Positions 8,438 to 16,431 of a stretch of DNA of 64,000 bases are shown here, one piece after another (positions within the stretch are counted from its first letter, which is position 1; each line of letters begins with the position of its first letter). Both the position numbers and the translations under genes were made by a program. Source of the DNA: Rariglobus hedericola (GTDB lineage Bacteria > Verrucomicrobiota > Verrucomicrobiia > Opitutales > Opitutaceae); the NCBI RefSeq assembly GCF_007559335.1, contig NZ_VMBG01000001.1, positions 1,922,001 to 1,986,000 of the forward strand. Direction: 5' to 3'. Below the pieces are notes generated by a model. That model did not search any database and was not told the origin of the DNA. It saw only the letters and a program-made list of their open reading frames with translations.

Positions 8438-9123
8438 GGCACGTTCGTCACCATCAGTGCGCCCACCTTCGCCACCGCCGAGCCTTCGCCCGGACGACGC
8501 ACCACGCGCACCTGCAAATACGGCGCCTGGCCTTTCCACACCGCCGGATTAAATTCCGTCGTCCATTTGCCCGCACCGGAAAACTCACGCTCCGCATCCA
8601 CGCCCTTGATACTGAAATCCGCGGCCGACAACCGCACCTTCAGGCTCTTCACGGGAAACACCAACTGCGAAGCCAGGCGATGGACGACCACCTCTTTTGA
8701 TCCGGCCACGCCATACATCAACATCAGCCCGCCATCGTCGCTAAAACGCAGCTTGAGATAGCCGGTGGAATTACCCTCACCCTGCGTGTCCGCCGAAAGC
8801 ACCCAGACAATCACGCCATCGCCTGACACACCCGGGCCGGTGAGATCCAGCTCGCGCAATTCAATCTCAACCGGCTTGGCCGTAAAATCCAAAGCCGGTG
8901 CACCCGCCTTCGTCACGATACCCGAGTTGGCATAGGTTTCGACTCCACCGGTCGCGGTCAAAATCAACGCACCGTCTTTCACCGTCACCGACGGATCGAC
9001 CTTCCATTTTTCGACCGCTGGCGGTTTGTCGAACGTCTCGGAAATAATCGGAGCGGCGCGGAGCGAAAGCACGGCGCACGCGAAAACAAGACCAGCCTTC
9101 AAAATTAATGTCGGGGTTTTCAT
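8434..9123 (-). CDS. Secreted protein of unknown function, possible lectin-like beta-sandwich
   Basis: 229 residues starting at ATG 9121-9123, with a signal peptide (about 1-24, ending SLRAA). The mature part reads like a jelly-roll domain: 'ISETFDKPPAVEKWKVDPSVTVKDGALILTATGG', then alternating beta strands. No family is recognised with confidence; it resembles concanavalin-like modules of glycan-binding proteins. It is divergent from regulator B, and the ACTTAC-N4-GTGAGT palindrome at 9174-9189 lies 50 nt upstream of its start, so it is probably a target of that regulator. Confidence 0.75.
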   Translation of the reverse strand: MKTPTLILKAGLVFACAVLSLRAAPIISETFDKPPAVEKWKVDPSVTVKDGALILTATGGVETYANSGIVTKAGAPALDFTAKPVEIELRELDLTGPGVSGDGVIVWVLSADTQGEGNSTGYLKLRFSDDGGLMLMYGVAGSKEVVVHRLASQLVFPVKSLKVRLSAADFSIKGVDAEREFSGAGKWTTEFNPAVWKGQAPYLQVRVVRRPGEGSAVAKVGALMVTNVP

Positions 9124-9173
9124 GAGGTGGCGCATATTGTTCATTTTTCATTTGCCGCGACAACCACACGCGC

Positions 9174-9189
9174 ACTTACACGGGTGAGT
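9174..9189. promoter_or_regulatory. Candidate operator of regulator B (divergent promoter)
   Basis: ACTTAC-ACGG-GTGAGT, an inverted repeat with one mismatch and a central CG. It lies 50 nt before the ATG of the minus-strand secreted protein (9123) and 6 nt before the ATG of the regulator (9196), so it could control both directions, including autoregulation. A perfect version lies at 10265-10280. Confidence 0.65.
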
Positions 9190-9195
9190 TGCCCT

Positions 9196-10242
9196 ATGAA
9201 GCCCCCCCGCCGCGTCACCCAGCAGGACATCGCCCGAGCCGCCAAGGTAAACCGCGCGACCGTTTCGCTCGCGCTGCGTGAACACGCCAGCATCCCCGTC
9301 ACCACGCGCGCACGCATCCAAAAGCTGGCCAAAAAACTCGGCTACCAGCCCGACCCGATGCTGTCGGCGCTCGCCACCTACCGTCACGGCCGCCGCCCCG
9401 CCGGCTTCCGCGGCACACTCGGCTGGCTCGCTCAAACCACGAAAGAACTCGCCTGGCGCGAGATCCCCCATTTCGCCACTTACCTCACCGCCGCGTGTGA
9501 ACGCGCCGAGACCCACGGCTACCGCGTCGAGGTCATCGATTTGAACGACATGGGCATCAACTGGCAGCGCGCCGCCGCCGTCGCCAAATCCCGCGGCATC
9601 GACGGCATCCTGCTTTGCCCGCAGCCGCACGCCGCGACCAACCTCGAACAATTCCCCTGGCAGGACTTCGCGGCCGTCACGTTTGGCTACACCATGATCA
9701 AGCCGAAGCTCCACCGCATCGCCTCGGCCCAATATGCCGCCACCTTCCGCACCATGCAGGAGTTGCTCGCGCGCGGCTACCGGCGCATCGGCTTTGTGTT
9801 CAATCACCAGCACGACGAACGCACCAACCACCACTACCTCGCCGGCTATCTCACCGCGCGCGAGTTGCACGATCCGCACTCCGACATGCCTCCCTGTATC
9901 GACGACAGCCACGATCCCGCGCAACCGGGTTTCTGGCGCTGGTTCGAACGCTATCAACCCGACGCCATTATCACCGGCGACCGTCATTTCGAAGCCGTGC
10001 TGCGCACCCGAAAACTCCGCGCACCCGATGATATCGGCATCGCCTGCCCCGGTCTGGCCGACACCAGCGGATCGATGGCGGGTGTCTGTGAGGACAACCA
10101 CCAGCTCGGCCTCATCGCCGTCGATTTTCTGGTGTCGATGATGCACCGCGGCGAACGCGGCGTCCCGGTTCATGCCCAGCAGGTTCTCGTGGAGGGACTC
10201 TGGACTCCCGGCCGCACCCTGAGGTCGTTGCCCAACGACTAG
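9196..10242 (+). CDS. LacI-family transcriptional regulator, cluster B
   Basis: 348 residues. The HTH is VTQQDIARAAKVNRATVSLAL, with recognition-helix residues RATVS instead of the xSTVS of the other three LacI proteins here. The hinge is GYQPDPMLSALATYR and the effector-binding domain spans about 60-340. It is the most divergent of the four: the effector domain lacks the LAWxxNW segment shared by the others, reading LGWLAQTTKELAW instead. The palindromes near it (ACTCAC-N4-GTGAGT) also differ from the TTCAA motif, which fits a changed specificity. Likely targets are the secreted protein at 8434, the dehydrogenase at 10327, and itself. The ATG at 9196 gives the usual short LacI N-terminus. 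Confidence 0.93.
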   Translation: MKPPRRVTQQDIARAAKVNRATVSLALREHASIPVTTRARIQKLAKKLGYQPDPMLSALATYRHGRRPAGFRGTLGWLAQTTKELAWREIPHFATYLTAACERAETHGYRVEVIDLNDMGINWQRAAAVAKSRGIDGILLCPQPHAATNLEQFPWQDFAAVTFGYTMIKPKLHRIASAQYAATFRTMQELLARGYRRIGFVFNHQHDERTNHHYLAGYLTARELHDPHSDMPPCIDDSHDPAQPGFWRWFERYQPDAIITGDRHFEAVLRTRKLRAPDDIGIACPGLADTSGSMAGVCEDNHQLGLIAVDFLVSMMHRGERGVPVHAQQVLVEGLWTPGRTLRSLPND

Positions 10243-10264
10243 AATCCCATCCGCCAATGCTCGC

Positions 10265-10280
10265 ACTCACCCGTGTGAGT
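10265..10280. promoter_or_regulatory. Candidate operator of regulator B upstream of dehydrogenase copy 2
   Basis: Perfect palindrome ACTCAC-CCGT-GTGAGT with a central CG, ending 46 nt before the ATG at 10327. The same distance is seen for the TTCAA-type sites, which supports both the site and the choice of start codon. Confidence 0.7.
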
Positions 10281-10326
10281 ATCAGCCGCCTCGTGCCATG
10301 GCCATCGTTCTGGAAAAACGGTGGCC

Positions 10327-11373
10327 ATGACCCCGCTTACCCAAAGCGAACCCCTTGTCGCCACCCCGTCCGCCGCACCTGAAGGCCGCATTCTATTCGC
10401 GCTCGCGAGTGACGAACGAAACCTCTTTTTCCCCGGTGAATTGCCCGACGGCGCCATCTGGCAGGATGCCCGCGGCCTCGGCCAGGCCAGCTGGAACCGT
10501 CTGCTCGCCACGCATCGCCCGCGCGTTCTCGTGACGGGCTGGACCACGCCCTTGCTCGACTCCGCGCTCACCACCCTCGCCGGACAAAATGGTCCCGTGG
10601 ATTACGTCTGCCATGCCTCCGGTTCGATCCGCCACGTCGTCACTCGCGAACAAATCGCCGCCGGCCTCAAGGTCACCAACTGGGGCACGCTCGTCGCTCC
10701 CGTCGTCGCCGAACATGCGTTGCTGCTGATCATGGCCTCGCTGCGCCAGCTCCCAGCGTGGCGCGACCACATGCTGCTGCCGCCCACCGCCTGGCGCGCC
10801 CAGCTGCTCACCCGCACGCTTCACGGCGCTCGCGTTTCGATCCACGGCTTCGGGGCCATCGCCCGTGAACTCATCCGCCTGCTGCAACCGTTCAACGTGA
10901 CTGTCACGGTGTATTCCGCCGGTGTCCCCGAGGCGCTCATTCGCGAACACGGTGCCACGCCCGCGGCTTCACTTCACGAGCTCGCCCGCCATGCGGATAT
11001 TTTCGTGACGTGCGAAGCCCTCACCGATCTCTCCCGCAAGTCCATCAACGCTTCCGTGCTCGCCGAACTCGCCGAGGGTGCGGTCTTCGTCAACGTAGGC
11101 CGCGGCGCCGTCGCCGACGAAACCGATTTGATCGAAGCCGCGCAGACCCGCGGGCTGCGTATCGGCAGCGATGTATTTCAAAACGAACCCCTGCCGCCCG
11201 ACTCGCCTTTTTTCAGTCTGCCCTCGGCGGTTCTCTCACCGCACATCGCCGGTCCGACGCTCGATTACTTCGCCGCCTGCGGGCGCCACTCACTGCAAAA
11301 CATCGCCCGTTACCTCGCCGGCGAAAAGCCCGTCGGCCTGATCACTCCGGAAATTTTTGACCGCTCCACGTGA
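10327..11373 (+). CDS. D-2-hydroxyacid dehydrogenase family protein (copy 2)
   Basis: 348 residues. Rossmann motif HGFGAIAREL, catalytic Arg in VNVGRGAVADE, Glu in DVFQNEP and His in LSPHIAGPT. The cofactor-specificity strand reads VTVYSAG, with no acidic residue, as in copies 1 and 3. The ATG at 10327 is preferred over the in-frame GTG at 10321 because it gives the 46-nt operator spacing. It sits between regulator B and an MFS permease, suggesting an import-and-reduction unit for an acidic sugar or 2-oxo acid. Substrate unknown. Confidence 0.87.
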   Translation: MTPLTQSEPLVATPSAAPEGRILFALASDERNLFFPGELPDGAIWQDARGLGQASWNRLLATHRPRVLVTGWTTPLLDSALTTLAGQNGPVDYVCHASGSIRHVVTREQIAAGLKVTNWGTLVAPVVAEHALLLIMASLRQLPAWRDHMLLPPTAWRAQLLTRTLHGARVSIHGFGAIARELIRLLQPFNVTVTVYSAGVPEALIREHGATPAASLHELARHADIFVTCEALTDLSRKSINASVLAELAEGAVFVNVGRGAVADETDLIEAAQTRGLRIGSDVFQNEPLPPDSPFFSLPSAVLSPHIAGPTLDYFAACGRHSLQNIARYLAGEKPVGLITPEIFDRST

Positions 11374-11451
11374 GTTTTTTCTCACCGGTCGGGATTTCCT
11401 TCAACAGGTAGAACAAAGGCGTTCTTCCTCCCCTCCCCGCCTTCAGGTCTA

Positions 11452-12888
11452 GTGCTCTTTCCGCCCACTTCCCCCATCGTGCATACCCCTCCCGCCCCGC
11501 TTCCCGAAGCCAACTCCGCCGGCGAACCCACCTCGCCCGGCAGCCCCAAAATCTGGCGCGCAGGCACGCTCACTTACACATCGGGAACCCTGATCGTCCT
11601 CTTCCTCTGGCTGCTATGGGGTGATTTCTCATGGGCCATGCGCGACCGCTCCGTCGCCCCTCTGGCGCAGTGGTATCTCAAATCCATCGAGGTCCCCAAT
11701 CTCCTCTTCGCGCTCCTCATCAGCACCTTTCCCGCCGCGGTCGGCTTGGTGCTCGGCCCGATCATCAGCTACAAATCAGACCGCCATCGCGGACCTCGCG
11801 GCCGACGCATTCCGTTTCTGCTCATCACCACGCCCATCGCCGCGTTCGGCATGCTGGGCCTCGCCGCCACGCCTTACATCTCGCGCTGGGTTCACGGCCA
11901 CTTCCCTGAACAAAGTGAAATGCTCGTCGCCGTGTTGTGCTTCGGCGTTTTCTGGGCCGCCTTCGAATTTGCCACCATCGTGGCGAGTTCGGTCTTCGGC
12001 GGTCTGATCGGCGACGTCGTGCCCGCTCCGCTCCTCGGACGTTTTTACGGACTCTTCCGCGCGGTCAGCCTGATCGACGGCATGATTTTCAATTACTGGC
12101 TTATCGGCAAAGCCGACACGCATTACACCGTGATCCTGACGGTCATCGCGGTTTTCTACGGCGTCGGTTTCATGTGGGTTTGCTACAAAGTAAAGGAGGG
12201 CAACTACCCGCCGCCTCCGCCGGAGCCGGAGAACGCACCCGGTCCGCTGGTCGGATTTTTCGTGGGCGCGAAGACCTACTTCCGCGAGTGCTTCAGCCAT
12301 TCGTATTATATCTGGGTCTTCATCCTCTTAACGATCGCCAGCATCTGCTTCATGCCGGTGAACACCTTCATGATTCCCTACGCCACGAGCCTGGGCATGA
12401 GCATGGACGCCTATGGAAAATACATGGCGCTCACCTTCACGATCTCGCTCATTCTCGCCTACCCGCTCGGGTGGCTGGCGGATATTTTTCACCCGCTCCG
12501 CATGGCCATCGGCTGCCTGCTGGGCTACGTTGTCGTGACCGCCTGGGGTGCCTTGTATGCACGCGATGCCAGCACCTTCGCGATCGCTCTCGTGCTGCAC
12601 GGTGTGCTCTCCGGCTGCTATTTCACCAGCGCGGCATCACTCGGGCTGCGCCTGTTTCCTCGTTCCAAATTCGCACAGTTTGCCAGTGCCGCGGGTCTCA
12701 TGGGCTCGGTGTTCGGCATGGTGATCGGCCCGCTCATCGGCAAGCTGATCGATGTATCCGGCAATCTCTACCACTACACCTTCACCTCGGGCTGCGTGAT
12801 CAGCACCATCGCCCTGCTGGCCGCTTTGCACGTGCACGGGAAATTCATGCGGTTGGGCGGCCCCAAAAACTACGTCGCGCCGCTTTGA
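11452..12888 (+). CDS. Major facilitator superfamily permease, probable sugar or uronate transporter
   Basis: Up to 478 residues with about 12 predicted transmembrane helices. The cytoplasmic loop 2-3 motif is SYKSDRHRGPRGRRIPF, a motif A variant common in GPH-like and sugar-specific MFS carriers. A Pro-rich loop (NYPPPPPEPENAPG) separates the two six-helix halves. The GTG at 11452 is uncertain; a GTG at 11479 is equally possible, since the first 40 residues are low-complexity and non-membrane. It follows dehydrogenase copy 2 by 78 nt and probably belongs to cluster B. It is the only obvious sugar importer in the window; no SusC/SusD pair and no ABC importer were seen. Confidence 0.85.
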   Translation: MLFPPTSPIVHTPPAPLPEANSAGEPTSPGSPKIWRAGTLTYTSGTLIVLFLWLLWGDFSWAMRDRSVAPLAQWYLKSIEVPNLLFALLISTFPAAVGLVLGPIISYKSDRHRGPRGRRIPFLLITTPIAAFGMLGLAATPYISRWVHGHFPEQSEMLVAVLCFGVFWAAFEFATIVASSVFGGLIGDVVPAPLLGRFYGLFRAVSLIDGMIFNYWLIGKADTHYTVILTVIAVFYGVGFMWVCYKVKEGNYPPPPPEPENAPGPLVGFFVGAKTYFRECFSHSYYIWVFILLTIASICFMPVNTFMIPYATSLGMSMDAYGKYMALTFTISLILAYPLGWLADIFHPLRMAIGCLLGYVVVTAWGALYARDASTFAIALVLHGVLSGCYFTSAASLGLRLFPRSKFAQFASAAGLMGSVFGMVIGPLIGKLIDVSGNLYHYTFTSGCVISTIALLAALHVHGKFMRLGGPKNYVAPL

Positions 12889-12973
12889 TCCCCACGCACC
12901 TTTCGCAACCCACTCGCGAGTAAGAAATCACACTTGAAGTCAGCGACGCACACGCATCATTTTTTGAATACAA

Positions 12974-13011
12974 ACTACGGACAGTTCCCCCGTCCTCCTG
13001 CTGTTCGTAGT
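12974..13011. promoter_or_regulatory. Inverted repeat upstream of regulator C
   Basis: ACTACGGACAG (12974-12984) and CTGTTCGTAGT (13001-13011) match in 10 of 11 positions, separated by 16 nt, and end 71 nt before the regulator gene. No T-run follows, so it does not look like a terminator of the permease operon. It may be an mRNA hairpin or a binding site for a different regulator. Confidence 0.4.
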
Positions 13012-13082
13012 ATCCGCCGCTTCATTCCTTTCGCGCCCGCCCCGGCCGTCGACCGTCCCCGCAACCCGTAGCTTTCCCCGCC

Positions 13083-14132
13083 ATGCCCCGCATCACCCTC
13101 CGTGACATTGCCGAACGGGCCGGTGTGCATCTTTCGACCGTCAGCCTGGCGCTGAACCACAGTCCGAAGCTCCGTCCCGAGATGCGCGCCCGCATTCTCA
13201 AGGTCGCCGAAGAAATGGGCTACACGCCCGACCCGATGCTGTCGGCGCTCGTAGCCTACCGGAAAAAAATCCAGCCCACCTCGTATCACGCCACACTCGC
13301 GTGGATCAATAATTGGGCTGATCGCGACAACATGCGAAGCGTCAAAGTATTCGATGAATATTTCCTCGGCGCCAAAGAACGCTCGCGCGAGCTCGGCTAC
13401 AAACTCGAGGAGTTCTGGCTGCACGCCCCCGGCATCACCCCCGCCCGCGTCGCCGCGATCCTCAGGGCACGCAACATTCAGGGCCTGATCGTAGCACCGC
13501 AGGAACACGACGGCGGCAAACTCAACTTCGACTTCACTTCGTTCTCGTCCGTCGCCCTGGGCTATACGCTGCGTCCGCCCCTCCTCCACATCGTCACCAA
13601 CCACCAGACCCAGTCCACCATGCTCCTCGTGGAAAAACTTGCGGGCATGGGTTACCGGCGCATCGGGCTCTACATCCACCCCGGCTGGGACAGCAAGGTC
13701 AACCACTCCTACGTGGCCGGCTACACCATCGCCCAGCAGACGCTTGCTCCAAAGAACCGCCTCAAGCCCCACCTCCCCGAGGACCTCAATGCCGCCGACT
13801 TCCTCGCCTGGCGCCGGCGCTGCCGCCCCGATGTTGTCATCACCCAGGGCATCGCCCGCGAAATCGTCTCCTGGCTCAAACCCTTGCGCGTCCCCGAGGA
13901 CATCGGCATCGCCACCCTCACCGCCCGCGACGACGAGCCCGACATCGCCGGAGTCTATCAAAACGACACGCTCATCGGTGCCACCGCCGCCGAGGTCGTC
14001 ATCGGCATGCTTCAACGCAACGAGCGAGGCCTCCCGCCCAACATCATCTACACCTTGGTTGGCGGCATCTGGAAACCCGGAGCCAGCCTGCGCGATTCCA
14101 GCAGCCCTTCCCCCTCTCGCTCCCCTCGTTAG
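13083..14132 (+). CDS. LacI-family transcriptional regulator, cluster C
   Basis: 349 residues. The HTH ITLRDIAERAGVHLSTVSLAL has recognition-helix residues LSTVS, followed by the hinge GYTPDPMLSALVAYRK and an effector domain. It is very similar to regulators A and D throughout, including LAWINNW near residue 75 and the C-terminal 'GVYQNDTLIGATAAEVVIGM' segment. The palindrome TTCAA-TAGT-TTGAA lies 32 nt past its stop and 45 nt before the pseudopilin gene, so the nearest inferred target is the operon starting at 14224. The ATG at 13083 gives a standard N-terminus. Confidence 0.93.
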   Translation: MPRITLRDIAERAGVHLSTVSLALNHSPKLRPEMRARILKVAEEMGYTPDPMLSALVAYRKKIQPTSYHATLAWINNWADRDNMRSVKVFDEYFLGAKERSRELGYKLEEFWLHAPGITPARVAAILRARNIQGLIVAPQEHDGGKLNFDFTSFSSVALGYTLRPPLLHIVTNHQTQSTMLLVEKLAGMGYRRIGLYIHPGWDSKVNHSYVAGYTIAQQTLAPKNRLKPHLPEDLNAADFLAWRRRCRPDVVITQGIAREIVSWLKPLRVPEDIGIATLTARDDEPDIAGVYQNDTLIGATAAEVVIGMLQRNERGLPPNIIYTLVGGIWKPGASLRDSSSPSPSRSPR

Positions 14133-14164
14133 CCGCCAGTTCACCCCTCGTCACGCGGCCTTTC

Positions 14165-14178
14165 TTCAATAGTTTGAA
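14165..14178. promoter_or_regulatory. Candidate LacI operator, cluster C
   Basis: TTCAA-TAGT-TTGAA, a perfect 5-bp-arm palindrome that ends 45 nt before the pseudopilin ATG at 14224. Its right half, TTGAAA, could also serve as a -35 element, which would fit repression by steric block. A second small palindrome, TCCGGT-TT-ACCGGA, lies at 14198-14211 in the leader. Confidence 0.75.
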
Positions 14179-14223
14179 AGCCGGCATCCTTCCACCCTCC
14201 GGTTTACCGGATAGTTTATCCCC

Positions 14224-15018
14224 ATGTTCCGCTCTACCCCTCGGAAGTCCCCCGTAGTTTCCGCGCGCCCCCGCCACGCGTTCACCTTGGTCGAACTCCT
14301 CAGCGTCATCGCCATCGTCGGCATTCTCGCGGCGATTATACTGCCCGTCGTCGGCTCGATGCGCAACACGGCGCGTTCCACTCAATGCATGAGTAATCTC
14401 CGCCAGATTGGCGTGGCGTTTAATGGTTACGCTGCTGACAACCGCGGACTCTATCCCGCACCACGCTTGATGCGCCAAAGCGACATGCCGGCCGGCTACA
14501 CCGTGGCAAATCCGCCGCCTCTGGCCAATCGCACGCTCGAAAACTGGTCGGTGGAAATCAGTCCCTACGTGACCAATGGCAGCTTTAAACTCAACGGAAC
14601 TGCAACCGGCGCACAATCGGTTGGCGATCTCAAGGACACCGTCTCCATCGGACACTGCCCCGCTTACGACCAACTGTTCAACGCATCGCAAAAACTGACC
14701 GCTCAAAGCAACTACAGCACGGCCGGCTACGGCATGAACTGGGGGCTTAAGGTCGGCGGAGCCAAAATTCCTGACGTTAAACTCCGATTCCGAGCCGTCT
14801 CCATCGACAATCCCGGACGCACCGTGCTCGTGGGCGACAGCAGTGATTATTACCTCGATTCAACCCCCACCCCCACTACCGATCCCGCAAAGCCGGATGG
14901 CTACAACGCCAGCGCGCCCAAGCGTCATGGGAAAGGAGCCAACTACCTGTTCGTCGATGGCCGTGTTGGCATGCTCACACCCGAGCAAGCCCTTGTGACT
15001 CTTAATCCCACCTTCTGA
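14224..15018 (+). CDS. Prepilin-type protein with H-X9-DG motif (pseudopilin C)
   Basis: 264 residues. The leader ends RHA, followed by FTLVELLSVIAIVGILAAI (Glu at mature position 5), then MSNLRQIGVAFNGYAADNRGLYPAP. The C-terminus has RHGKGANYLFVDGR, the H-X9-DG motif. Internal motifs GHCPAYDQLF and GYGMNWGLKVGG recur in pseudopilins A and B-like copies, so the four are recent paralogs. It is the first gene after the candidate operator, with the deacetylase starting 12 nt downstream. Confidence 0.9.
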   Translation: MFRSTPRKSPVVSARPRHAFTLVELLSVIAIVGILAAIILPVVGSMRNTARSTQCMSNLRQIGVAFNGYAADNRGLYPAPRLMRQSDMPAGYTVANPPPLANRTLENWSVEISPYVTNGSFKLNGTATGAQSVGDLKDTVSIGHCPAYDQLFNASQKLTAQSNYSTAGYGMNWGLKVGGAKIPDVKLRFRAVSIDNPGRTVLVGDSSDYYLDSTPTPTTDPAKPDGYNASAPKRHGKGANYLFVDGRVGMLTPEQALVTLNPTF

Positions 15019-15029
15019 CCCTTCGACTG

Positions 15030-16367
15030 ATGTCACTCCTTCGCGCCTGCCTGCTGCTTTCTTCCATTGTTGCCCTCGGCATGGCGCCGGCGTTTTCCGC
15101 CGACGCCCCCGCCAAGCCCCTCGCCCTCGTCAATCCCGGCTTCGAGGACGGCCTCAAGAACTGGGTTCCGCTCGAAGGCACCCATCCCATGAGCCGCACG
15201 GACGCCGCATCCGCCCGCACCGGCAAGCTTGGCCTGCGCATCGAAGACAATGACGCGATCGCCGGCTCGAGCCTCGAAAGCACCGCGCTTCCCGCCACCC
15301 CCGGCGCCACCTACCGCCTCTCGTTCCAAGCCCGCTCCTACGCGACCACTTGGGGACTCGGCGCCTACCTGCGCTTCCGCGATGCCTCCGGCAAATTCAT
15401 CGGTGAAGCCAAGGACAAGGCCGTCCCACCCCATGTCGAAACCTGGGCACCCTACACGCTCGACGCCACCGCTCCCGCCGGCGCCGTCAGCGTCATCGTG
15501 TGGTTTCATTCCTTCAGCACCTCGACCGGCTCCTGGGACATCGATGACATCACCGTCGAGGAAAGCGCCGGCCTCGCGGGAGCCCCGTCCGCCGCCGCTG
15601 CCGCTCCGGTCAAGGCCGCGCTCGATTTCTCCAAGCTCCCTCCGCTCCCCGCGAATCCGCCCGTCGTTGTCCTCAAGGTGGACGACCTCGCCACCGGCGG
15701 CGGCAACGTTCCCCGCGGTTGGAAGCGCATCACTGACTTTGCCATCGAGCGTAAGATCAAACTCTCCGTCGGTATTATCGCCGAGTCCCTCGGCACGGCT
15801 AATCCGACCTACATCAACTACATTAAAGATCTCCAGAAAACCGGACTCATCGAGTTCTGGTTTCACGGCTGGAACCACAAACAGTGGGAAGAAAACGGCG
15901 TGAAACTCCAGGAGTTCAAAGGCACGACCTACGAACAGCAGAAAGCCAGCTTCGTAAAATCGCAGGCCCTCGCCAAAGAGAAACTCGGCTTCGGCTTCAC
16001 CACCTTTGGCTCGCCGTTCAACGGCTTCGACGACGCGACCTTCAAGGTCTTCGCCGAAGATCCCGACATGAAGATTTTCCTGTATGCCAATCGTTCGGAC
16101 CAGGCCAAGATTCCCGGCAAGGTCATCCTCGAGCGCGTCGGCGGCGTGAACATCGAAGATCCGCTCTTCGTGCCCAACGCCGACAAATTCATCACCGGCT
16201 ATCTGAAGAACGCTAAGGGCCGTAGTTATTATGTGATACAAGGCCACCCCAACCAATGGAACGACGAGCGCTGGGCCGAGTTCGTGAAGCTCATCGATTA
16301 CCTACAAGCCAACAAAATCCCCATCGTCACCCCCACCGAAGCCGCCGCGCTGGTGGCCAAACCCTGA
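15030..16367 (+). CDS. Secreted NodB-fold deacetylase-like protein with N-terminal carbohydrate-binding-like domain (cluster C, long form)
   Basis: 445 residues: signal peptide (1-24), CBM4/9-like domain (about 32-178, 'VNPGFEDGLKNW'), linker, NodB-like domain (210-440). Candidate metal ligands are D218-D219 (LKVDDL) and H279/H283 (FHGWNH). FGSPFN and QGHP are conserved as in the cluster A copy. The two long forms align over their full length, including the CBM-like domain. Predicted extracellular deacetylation of a polysaccharide is family inference only. Confidence 0.8.
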   Translation: MSLLRACLLLSSIVALGMAPAFSADAPAKPLALVNPGFEDGLKNWVPLEGTHPMSRTDAASARTGKLGLRIEDNDAIAGSSLESTALPATPGATYRLSFQARSYATTWGLGAYLRFRDASGKFIGEAKDKAVPPHVETWAPYTLDATAPAGAVSVIVWFHSFSTSTGSWDIDDITVEESAGLAGAPSAAAAAPVKAALDFSKLPPLPANPPVVVLKVDDLATGGGNVPRGWKRITDFAIERKIKLSVGIIAESLGTANPTYINYIKDLQKTGLIEFWFHGWNHKQWEENGVKLQEFKGTTYEQQKASFVKSQALAKEKLGFGFTTFGSPFNGFDDATFKVFAEDPDMKIFLYANRSDQAKIPGKVILERVGGVNIEDPLFVPNADKFITGYLKNAKGRSYYVIQGHPNQWNDERWAEFVKLIDYLQANKIPIVTPTEAAALVAKP

Positions 16368-16379
16368 TTCTCCTGTGTA

Positions 16380-16400
16380 GGTGCGCAGCTAGTGCGCACC
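16380..16400. repeat. REP-like palindromic element
   Basis: GGTGCGCA-GCTAG-TGCGCACC, preceded by GTA and followed by CGC, between the deacetylase stop and the PEP-CTERM start. The same GTAGG...stem...CCCGC layout recurs at 23156, 24433 and 48725, and more loosely at 35149. Confidence 0.65.
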
Positions 16401-16431
16401 CGCGCCGGTTCCACCCCCATCCTCAAAAGCC

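Noticed and set aside
11370-11385. GTGAG-TTTTTT-CTCAC at the end of dehydrogenase copy 2 as a third regulator B operator
   Set aside because: The arms are in the reverse orientation to ACTCAC-N4-GTGAGT, the spacer is 6, and it overlaps a stop codon. It is probably chance.
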